64,000 bases of DNA. Source: Lachnospiraceae bacterium. GTDB taxonomy: Bacteria; Bacillota; Clostridia; Lachnospirales; Lachnospiraceae. Below, in pieces: positions 29,322 to 37,367 of this stretch. The DNA is taken from NCBI GenBank assembly GCA_024698705.1, contig JAILQX010000047.1, forward strand, positions 310,001-374,000. The letters are read 5' to 3'. The notes beneath the pieces are model-generated. The model saw nothing but the letters and a program-made list of their open reading frames with translations, did no database searches and was not told the origin of the DNA. Position 1 is the stretch's first letter; each line of letters starts with the position of its first letter. The position numbers and the translations under genes are program-made.

Positions 29322-31238
29322 GTGGACAGATATAATGTTAAGGGCATGTCGTGCGCGGCATGTGTTGCAAGGGTTGAACGGGCGGTAAATGCGCTCGACG
29401 GTGTGGAAAATGTTGAAGTCAGTCTGCTGACTAACAGCATGACGGTAGAGGGCACGACTGAGCCCTCTATTATTATCGAAGCGGTGAAGAAAGCAGGATA
29501 TAAGGCGAGCGTCGATAAGAGCGGTAAAGCCCTGTCGGAAGATGGGGAAGACGCATCGAAGCTGCGGCGTAAGCTGATCGTATCATTTGTATTTCTTGCA
29601 GTATTGTTTTTCCTGGAATTCAATAAAAACTATCTGATGAGCACACAGGTAGCGACGCCATATATCATGAGAGGCCTTCTGCAGATGGCTGTCGCAGTCG
29701 TGATCATCGTATTAAACAGGCATTTCTTTGTAAGCGGCATAAAAGGTATTAAAAATCTGGCGCCCAATATGGATACGCTGGTGAGCCTGGGCTCAGGCAT
29801 CGCATTTATCTACAGCTTTGCGATCCTGTTGCTCGTCATAACGGGGCATGGAAATGAGAACATGCTGTATTTCGTGACAAGCGGTATGATACTCACTTTT
29901 ATTTCCATAGGAAAACTGCTCGAAGCGAGGGCTAAGGACAGGACGACGGATGCGCTCAAAAGCCTGATGAAGCTTGCTCCCAAAACCGCGCTTAAGGCGA
30001 TACCTGCAGGGAACGGGGAATATACCTGCGAAGAGGTCGATATAGATAATGTAGTAAAAAATGATCTGATCATGATCAAGGCGGGCAATCATATGCCTGT
30101 GGACGGCAGGGTCATAAGCGGCGAAGGTTATGCGGATGAATCAAGCCTTACCGGCGAAAGTGTTCCGATACCCAAAACAATCGGTGACGAGGTCTATACG
30201 TCTACTACACTCATGAAGGGTACGCTCATCGTCGAAGCCACGCATGTGGGCGAAGAAACCTCCCTTGCGGGCATCATAAGGATGGTGGCCGAGGCAGGGG
30301 CAGGAAAGGCTCCGATAGCCAAGATCGCGGATAAGGTCGCGGGGATATTTGTGCCTGTAGTCATGGGCATAGCACTTGTGACATTTCTTGCGTGGTTCTT
30401 TACGGGACATGATCTTAACCTCTCGCTCGCCAGAGCAATCGCAGTGCTCGTAATAAGCTGTCCATGCGCAATGGGGCTTGCGACACCCGTGGCGATCATG
30501 GTAGGAAGCGGAGTCGGAGCGAAGAAGGGCATACTCTTTAAAGATGCCGCAAGCCTCGAAAATGTCGGCAGGGCTCAGATAGTCGTTCTGGATAAGACCG
30601 GAACGCTTACCGAAGGAAAGATAGTGCTTGCCGAGGAAGTCAGCGATACGGATAAGGACAGAACAAAAGCCAATGACACAACGGCCGACAAACTCAAGCC
30701 CGACAGCGCCGAGGCGGTACGCATATTAAGGGAAATGGGACTTCAGGTAGTCATGCTCACAGGCGATAAAGAAGAGCCGGCGAAGCGCATAGCAGCCGGA
30801 GCCGGTATAGACAGAGTTGTATTCGGAGTCAAGCCCGGAGGAAAAGCCGACGAGGTTAAGAAACTTAAGAAAGAAGGAAAAGTGGTCATGGTCGGTGACG
30901 GTATCAACGATGCCGTTGCCCTTGTGGAGGCTGACGTCGGAATAGCGATCGGCGCGGGAAAGGATGTTGCAATAGATGCCGCCGATATCGTACTCATGAA
31001 CAGCAGGGTAATGGATGTGGCGACGACAATCAGGCTCAGCAGACTGACATTGAAGAAGATAAAGGAGAATCTGTTCTGGGCATTTATATACAATATAATC
31101 GGCATACCGCTTGCGGCAGGTGTTTTCATACCTGCATTCGGACTGGAACTTCCTCCGATGTTCGGAGCAGCGGCTATGAGTTTATCTAGCTTTATAGTGG
31201 TAATGAACGCACTGACCATCAACAGGTTCAGACGATGA
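29322..31238 (+). CDS. Heavy-metal (copper-type) P1B-ATPase lacking a recognisable N-domain
   Basis: HMA GMSCAACVARVERAV; LTGESVP; SCPCAMGLATP; DKTGTLTEGK; GDGINDAVAL; only 48 aa between DKTGTLT and LTGDK. Confidence 0.88.
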   Translation: MDRYNVKGMSCAACVARVERAVNALDGVENVEVSLLTNSMTVEGTTEPSIIIEAVKKAGYKASVDKSGKALSEDGEDASKLRRKLIVSFVFLAVLFFLEFNKNYLMSTQVATPYIMRGLLQMAVAVVIIVLNRHFFVSGIKGIKNLAPNMDTLVSLGSGIAFIYSFAILLLVITGHGNENMLYFVTSGMILTFISIGKLLEARAKDRTTDALKSLMKLAPKTALKAIPAGNGEYTCEEVDIDNVVKNDLIMIKAGNHMPVDGRVISGEGYADESSLTGESVPIPKTIGDEVYTSTTLMKGTLIVEATHVGEETSLAGIIRMVAEAGAGKAPIAKIADKVAGIFVPVVMGIALVTFLAWFFTGHDLNLSLARAIAVLVISCPCAMGLATPVAIMVGSGVGAKKGILFKDAASLENVGRAQIVVLDKTGTLTEGKIVLAEEVSDTDKDRTKANDTTADKLKPDSAEAVRILREMGLQVVMLTGDKEEPAKRIAAGAGIDRVVFGVKPGGKADEVKKLKKEGKVVMVGDGINDAVALVEADVGIAIGAGKDVAIDAADIVLMNSRVMDVATTIRLSRLTLKKIKENLFWAFIYNIIGIPLAAGVFIPAFGLELPPMFGAAAMSLSSFIVVMNALTINRFRR

Positions 31239-31239
31239 T

Positions 31240-32022
31240 ATGGATAAGATAACGGAATATTACAACAAATTTAATGAAGACAAGAGACTGAAGACACCGC
31301 ACGGAAGAGTGGAATATATCATAAGCATGAAGTATATCCACAGGTTCCTTGAGAACTTCGGAAGCGATGCAAAGATCCTCGATGTGGGTGCGGGCTGCGG
31401 AGCCTACAGCATACCGCTGGCCGAGGAAGGATATGAGGTCCACGCTCTTGAACTCGTAAAGCATAATGTTGCAAGACTCAGGGCAAAGAGCGATAAGGTC
31501 CATGCACTTCAGGGCAATGCGCTCAAGCTCACGAGGAAATTCGAGAAGGGATATTTTGACCTTGTGCTGGTATTCGGACCAATGTATCATCTGTTTTCTG
31601 ATGAAGATAAGCTTAAGGTCCTGAGTGAAGCAAAAAGGGTGTTAAAACCCGGCGGGATCATGATGGTCGCCTATTGCATGAAAGATTACGCGATCATCAG
31701 ACACGGTTTCATGGACGGCGATATCCTGAAGTCAAAAGCGGACGGTAAGATAAGCGATGACTTTGAACTGAACTTAAGCGAAGAAGATCTCTATGATTAT
31801 GTTTCCGTACAGCAGATAGATGAACTGACAAAAGGAGCGGGCTTAAAAAGGATCACGATATTTACACCCGACGGACCGGCCAATTATATAAGGCCGGTAC
31901 TTAGGAATATGACCGATGAAGAATTTGATCTGTTCACTGATTATGTCTATAAGATATCCGAAAGAAATGACATGATCGGAGCCGCGGCACATACCGTAGA
32001 TGTATTGACCTTCGAAGGTTAA
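31240..32022 (+). CDS. Class I SAM-dependent methyltransferase
   Basis: ILDVGAGCGAYSIPLAEEGYEVHALEL...FDLVLVFGPMYHL...EAKRVLKPGG. Confidence 0.9.
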   Translation: MDKITEYYNKFNEDKRLKTPHGRVEYIISMKYIHRFLENFGSDAKILDVGAGCGAYSIPLAEEGYEVHALELVKHNVARLRAKSDKVHALQGNALKLTRKFEKGYFDLVLVFGPMYHLFSDEDKLKVLSEAKRVLKPGGIMMVAYCMKDYAIIRHGFMDGDILKSKADGKISDDFELNLSEEDLYDYVSVQQIDELTKGAGLKRITIFTPDGPANYIRPVLRNMTDEEFDLFTDYVYKISERNDMIGAAAHTVDVLTFEG

Positions 32023-32103
32023 AGTATTAAAATTTTAAGTGATGCTTACTGTGAAGGACTATGTGCCGTAAGCACAAATATTTGTTATTAAGGAGTACTT
32101 GAA

Positions 32104-33738
32104 ATGCCAATAACTGAGATACTTGAAGAGAATTGCCGGAAATTCGGAAATGATGTCTGCCTCGTGGAACTGAATCCGGAGATCCAGGAGAGAAGACACG
32201 TGACATGGAAGGAATATGAACTCATTGAGCCCAACCCTTCGAACTATTACAGAAGAGAGATCACATGGAATGTATTCAATGAAAAGGCCAACAGATTCGC
32301 AAACCTGCTTTTGAGCAGAGGCATTAAAAAAGGAGACAAGGTCGGCATATTGCTCATGAACTGCCTCGAATGGCTTCCGATATACTTCGGTATCTTAAAG
32401 ACCGGCGCACTTGCCGTACCGCTCAATTTCAGATATGCGAGTGATGAGATCGAATATTGTGTTAATCTTGCGGAGATCAACGTACTCGTATTCGGACCCA
32501 CATTTATCAGCCGTATTGAAGAGATAGTTGAGAACATAGCAAAGAACAGGATATTGTTCTACGTCGGTGACAATTGTCCTGAATTTGCAGAGAGCTACAA
32601 CGAACTTACGGCGAATTGCTCAAGTATCTCACCTGACATAAAACTCACCGATGACGATTTTGCGGCCATCTATTTTTCTTCGGGAACAACAGGCTTCCCG
32701 AAAGCCATATTGCATAAGCACAGAAGTCTTGTTCATTCGTGCAGGGTTGAACAGAATCATCACGGACAGACAAAGGACGATGTGTTCCTCTGCATTCCGC
32801 CGCTTTATCATACGGGGGCAAAGATGCACTGGTTCGGATCCTTCCTTGTGGGAGGAAAGGCGATACTGCTAAAGGGCACAAAGCCGAAGGCAGTCCTTGA
32901 AGCGGTAAGCGCGGAGAAGTGTACCATCGTATGGCTGCTCGTTCCATGGGCACAGGATATCCTTGATGCCATCGACAGCGGAGAAGTCAAGCTTGAGGAT
33001 TACGAACTGAGTCAGTGGAGACTCATGCACATAGGTGCACAGCCTGTTCCGCCGAGTCTTATAGCAAGGTGGAAGAAGGTATTTCCCGATCATGATTACG
33101 ATACGAACTACGGATTGTCAGAGTCCATCGGACCCGGCGCCGTACATCTCGGTATTGAGAATATACATAAGGTCGGTGCGATCGGCAAAGCCGGATACGG
33201 TTGGCAGACTAAGATCGTCGATGAGAACGGTGAAGACGTTAAACAGGGTGAAGTCGGCGAGCTCTGTCTCAAGGGTCCCGGCGTGATGACCTGTTATTAC
33301 AACGATCCCAAATCAACTGAAGAAGTACTCAAGGACGGCTGGCTCTATACAGGTGACATGGCAATGGAAGACGAGGACGGATTTATCTTCCTTGTTGACC
33401 GTAAGAAGGATGTAGTCATAAGCGGCGGTGAGAACATCTACCCCGTACAGATAGAGAATTTCCTCCGTGCACATCCGAAGATCAAGGATACGGCTGTCAT
33501 CGGTGTACCCGATGCAAGACTCGGTGAAGCTACAATGGCTATAATCGAGCTCAAGGACGGCGAGAACTGTACGGAAGAGGAAATCAATGAATTCTGTCAT
33601 AAGCTGCCCAGATACAAGAGGCCTCATCATATCGTATTTGCCGATATACCGAGAAATCCTACCGGAAAGATCGAGAAGCCGAAGCTTCGTCAGATCTACT
33701 GCGGTGAAAGTGTAGTGGCAAAGCAGAACAGAGGATGA
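32104..33738 (+). CDS. AMP-binding acyl-CoA ligase (ANL superfamily)
   Basis: IYFSSGTTGFPKAILHKH...NYGLSES...GWLYTGDMAMEDEDGFIFLVDRKKDVVISGGENIYPVQIE...PRNPTGKIEKPKLR. Confidence 0.92.
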   Translation: MPITEILEENCRKFGNDVCLVELNPEIQERRHVTWKEYELIEPNPSNYYRREITWNVFNEKANRFANLLLSRGIKKGDKVGILLMNCLEWLPIYFGILKTGALAVPLNFRYASDEIEYCVNLAEINVLVFGPTFISRIEEIVENIAKNRILFYVGDNCPEFAESYNELTANCSSISPDIKLTDDDFAAIYFSSGTTGFPKAILHKHRSLVHSCRVEQNHHGQTKDDVFLCIPPLYHTGAKMHWFGSFLVGGKAILLKGTKPKAVLEAVSAEKCTIVWLLVPWAQDILDAIDSGEVKLEDYELSQWRLMHIGAQPVPPSLIARWKKVFPDHDYDTNYGLSESIGPGAVHLGIENIHKVGAIGKAGYGWQTKIVDENGEDVKQGEVGELCLKGPGVMTCYYNDPKSTEEVLKDGWLYTGDMAMEDEDGFIFLVDRKKDVVISGGENIYPVQIENFLRAHPKIKDTAVIGVPDARLGEATMAIIELKDGENCTEEEINEFCHKLPRYKRPHHIVFADIPRNPTGKIEKPKLRQIYCGESVVAKQNRG

Positions 33739-33770
33739 TACGCGTTAACAGATAAACTTTTACATCGATA

Positions 33771-36149
33771 TTGAACAGGGTTGACATGAAAAAGTATACG
33801 ATAGGTGTCCTGATAGGCAATGCGAATTCCGACCATGTCAAAAATATCATGAACGGAATGTCCGCAGTAGCGGAAGAACTGAATATAAATCTGGTATTTT
33901 ATCTGAGCTATCATATGGGGGTTTATTACAACATCCTTTCAAGGGAGAAGCCTGACGTTAATTTTGATTATCAGTCAAGCGTTGTATTTGATTATGCCCT
34001 TATAGGGGATATTGATGCGATCATATTTACATACGGCTCGCTGACGATCTTCCTTGATGACAAGAATCTGGACAAATTTATCGACAAGTTCAGCGGCATA
34101 CCATATGTCATAGTTGAAGATAAGGATAAGACAAAAAAAGGCTCTTCGGTGATCAATGATAATTACGAGGGTATGTACAGGCTCGCGGAGCATCTTGCAA
34201 AGGATCACGGATACAGGAGGTTCACGTATCTTGACGGACCTGAAGGAAACAGGGATGCTTTCGAGAGAAGAAAAGCCTTTGATGATGTCATGAGTGCATA
34301 TGATATCCGGATGACGGATGATATGTATGAGGAAGGCGATTATTCCGCAAATGTTCATTCGCAGGTTGAAAAGCTTATTGAAGCTCATCCCGACCTGCAA
34401 TGTATGATCTGTGCCAATGACCTTATGGCCAGAACAGCCTATGAAGTGCTTGAAAGCAAGGGTTATGAGATAGGTGTCGATGTAGCTGTGACCGGTTTTG
34501 ACGATGAGGAAATATCCGCATCCATGAATCCTCCGCTCACGACTGTATTTCAGAATGATTACGATATAGCATACGAAGCTCTAAATCAGGCAGTTAATCT
34601 GATAGAAGGCGGAGAGCCTCAAGAGATAGTCACAAAGTCTGAACTGAAAATACGTCTTTCATGCGGATGCAAGAGGATAGTTGGTGAAAACTTCAGGGAA
34701 GACAATACTGCCAAGATAACGGATGAAGAACGTTACATAAGAGAAGCAGTCGATATCGTGGCCGGGCGTATCATAGAAACGATAGCAGACAATTCTGTCA
34801 GAAAAAAGGTCATTGAGATGATCCGTGATATAATATCGGAACAATACGATCTGTATCATGACATGATATTTGAAGAGTATGATGCATCTCATTTCAGTGA
34901 GATCATCAACGAGATGATCAAAGGCAAATATTCTAAGGTAATATCCGTTGAAGCTCTTGAAAAGGTTGTCTCATCCTACGTCTATTCCGTAATGGAAAGA
35001 GAGGATAATCCCGATAAGATCAGAAAACTCTCGAAGATACTTGCAATGGATCTTAAGATCATACATTCGGCAAATATCAACAACCTAAACGAGAGTATAG
35101 AAGAGTTCAAAAATGACAATATGTACATGCCTCTCATCTCAAGAGACATGATGAATCATATGGGCACCGAGGAGGAGTTCTACAGGGCACCTCTCAAGAC
35201 ACTGGCCTGCAACAGGGTGCGCAGCGCCTATATAGTTATCACAGAAAAGCCCATACAGAACCGGCCCAACAAAACGTGGGAGGTTCCGAAGAAAATGTAT
35301 CTCGCTTCTATGTTTGACGGCGAGAATTACATAGGATACAAGCCCGAGGACAGACCGGTCATCAGAAAGGGCGAGGGATTTATCAAAAATATCATAGAGG
35401 GTACCGGAAGGATATTCAGCGTATACGGACTGTTCTTAAGTGATAAGCAATACGGTATGATGATAGTCGAGATAGATCCCGAGGACCAGCTGCTCATGCA
35501 TCATGCCGCAATGCAGATAAGCATAGCGATCGAATTCAAGAACTCCTATGAAAAACTGATACACATGAGGGACAAGCTCGAACAGCTTGTTGATGAAGTC
35601 AGGGAAAAGAACAAGATCCTCGGCTTTATCTCGGAGATGGATCAGCTCACGGGGATACTGAACAGAAGAGGCTTTGTCGAGAATTTCATGCAGGAACTGC
35701 ATGAATCAAGGGGTAAATACGGTCTCATGCTTTTAGGTGATCTCGATCATTTAAAACAGATCAACGACTGGTTCGGACATACCGAAGGTGACTATGCGAT
35801 CCAGGCGTGTGCGATGTTGCTTGAAGATACACTGGGCGAAGAAGCGATGGTCGCAAGATTCGGCGGTGATGAGTTTGCCGTGCTCATAACAAGCGAAAAG
35901 CGTATAAGCGGCAAGATACTGAGCGGACGTATCAAGGAAGCCTGCAGGGAATTCAATGAAAACAGCAGCAAAGCCTTCTATATAGAGATATCAATGGGAT
36001 ATTGCTCATTTGTATGCAATCCCGCGGAGGATCTTGATACGCTGATCAAGAAGGCGGATGTCATGCTCTATGAAGCAAAGAGGGACAGAAGAGACGACGT
36101 GCGCAAAGACAAGAACATGGATATTTCACAATATACGGATGACAGATAA
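33771..36149 (+). CDS. Second cytoplasmic LacI-fold + GGDEF diguanylate cyclase
   Basis: IGVLIGNANSDHVKNIMNGMSAVAEELNINLVFY...CMICANDLMARTAYEVLESKGYEIG..VAVTGFDD; GDLDHLKQINDWFGHTEGDYAI...ARFGGDEFAVL; likely start ATG 33786. Confidence 0.88.
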   Translation: MNRVDMKKYTIGVLIGNANSDHVKNIMNGMSAVAEELNINLVFYLSYHMGVYYNILSREKPDVNFDYQSSVVFDYALIGDIDAIIFTYGSLTIFLDDKNLDKFIDKFSGIPYVIVEDKDKTKKGSSVINDNYEGMYRLAEHLAKDHGYRRFTYLDGPEGNRDAFERRKAFDDVMSAYDIRMTDDMYEEGDYSANVHSQVEKLIEAHPDLQCMICANDLMARTAYEVLESKGYEIGVDVAVTGFDDEEISASMNPPLTTVFQNDYDIAYEALNQAVNLIEGGEPQEIVTKSELKIRLSCGCKRIVGENFREDNTAKITDEERYIREAVDIVAGRIIETIADNSVRKKVIEMIRDIISEQYDLYHDMIFEEYDASHFSEIINEMIKGKYSKVISVEALEKVVSSYVYSVMEREDNPDKIRKLSKILAMDLKIIHSANINNLNESIEEFKNDNMYMPLISRDMMNHMGTEEEFYRAPLKTLACNRVRSAYIVITEKPIQNRPNKTWEVPKKMYLASMFDGENYIGYKPEDRPVIRKGEGFIKNIIEGTGRIFSVYGLFLSDKQYGMMIVEIDPEDQLLMHHAAMQISIAIEFKNSYEKLIHMRDKLEQLVDEVREKNKILGFISEMDQLTGILNRRGFVENFMQELHESRGKYGLMLLGDLDHLKQINDWFGHTEGDYAIQACAMLLEDTLGEEAMVARFGGDEFAVLITSEKRISGKILSGRIKEACREFNENSSKAFYIEISMGYCSFVCNPAEDLDTLIKKADVMLYEAKRDRRDDVRKDKNMDISQYTDDR

Positions 36150-37207
36150 TGAACAGAAAGATCACATCAAAAATATTTATCATACTTGCTGTATGCGTGA
36201 TGATACCGGGGCTCATCGGCTGCGGTTCCGTTAAGCTCGGCGAACATACAGAGGCGGGCATGATAGCCGTTTCCAATCATGATTATGCACTGGCGATGGA
36301 TTCATTTGCAAAGGCTGAAGAAAACGGGGAAGATTCCGAACTTCTTGCAAGAGGCAGGGGCATAGCCAGCTATTATATGATGGATTACGAGAACAGCGTC
36401 AACTATTATCTTGAGGCACTTTCATATTCTTCCGGTATATTTGATTATGTGGATTATGATATTAATTTCTATCTGGCTTCAAGCTATGAGAAACTTGACA
36501 ACTGGGAGAAGGCTGTGAGCACATATACCGCGATCCTCGATCTGCATGATGATGACGTCATGGCTTATTACAGAAGAGGCACGGATTATCTGATAATGGG
36601 AGAGCATGATCTTGCAATAGCGGATTTTGACAAGGCTCTTGAACTTGATGAGGACAATTATGATCTCAGGATAGAGATAGCCGGAAGGCTCAGTGAGAAT
36701 TATTATGAAGAAGAGGGTATAAAATACCTTCAGAATTTCCTTGTGGAGAAGGAAAAGAAGCTCACAAGCTATGACAAGGGCAGGATCTATTATTATATGG
36801 GTGATCTGGACAATGCAAAGGTTTATCTCGAGGACGCAAGGGACGATGATGACCAGAACACCGTATTCTTTCTCGGAAAGACTTATGAAAAACTGGGTGA
36901 TTACAATTATGCGGCCAGCGTATACGACAGTTTCCTGAAAAGACATCCCGAAAGCGCGCTCATATACAACGAGATGGGGATATCAAAACTTGAGAGCGGA
37001 GACTATGCCGGAGCCATGGATGCATTTATCAGTGCAAAGAATATAGATAACAACGGTATGGAACAGACTCTCATGTACAATGAGATAGTTGCATATGAAT
37101 ATAACGGTGACTTTGCCAAGGCAAAGAACCTCATGTCTGCATATGTATCAAAGTATCCGGATGACAGGGATGCCGAAAAAGAAAGCACATTTCTTTCAAC
37201 ACGCTGA
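36149..37207 (+). CDS. TPR-repeat lipoprotein
   Basis: Lipobox MIPGLIGCG; several TPR motifs; ATG overlaps the GGDEF stop (taATG). Confidence 0.8.
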   Translation: MNRKITSKIFIILAVCVMIPGLIGCGSVKLGEHTEAGMIAVSNHDYALAMDSFAKAEENGEDSELLARGRGIASYYMMDYENSVNYYLEALSYSSGIFDYVDYDINFYLASSYEKLDNWEKAVSTYTAILDLHDDDVMAYYRRGTDYLIMGEHDLAIADFDKALELDEDNYDLRIEIAGRLSENYYEEEGIKYLQNFLVEKEKKLTSYDKGRIYYYMGDLDNAKVYLEDARDDDDQNTVFFLGKTYEKLGDYNYAASVYDSFLKRHPESALIYNEMGISKLESGDYAGAMDAFISAKNIDNNGMEQTLMYNEIVAYEYNGDFAKAKNLMSAYVSKYPDDRDAEKESTFLSTR

Positions 37208-37220
37208 TTTACATAACAAA

Positions 37221-37305
37221 ACACAACATTTATGTCAACTTTTTGAAAATAAACACAATATATTGTGTTTTTCGCGTTGACATTTACATAATGTGATGTT
37301 ATCAT
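37221..37305 (+). promoter_or_regulatory. nrdD promoter with tandem NrdR boxes
   Basis: ACACAATATATTGTGT (37253-37268) and degenerate acacaacatttatgtc (37221-37236), 32 bp start to start; TTGACA 37277 -N17- TATCAT 37300. Confidence 0.75.
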
Positions 37306-37367
37306 TTAGAAGGTGGCTGTCTAACGGCAGTCATACTATGATAACAATAGAAAGTCGGGGTTATGTA

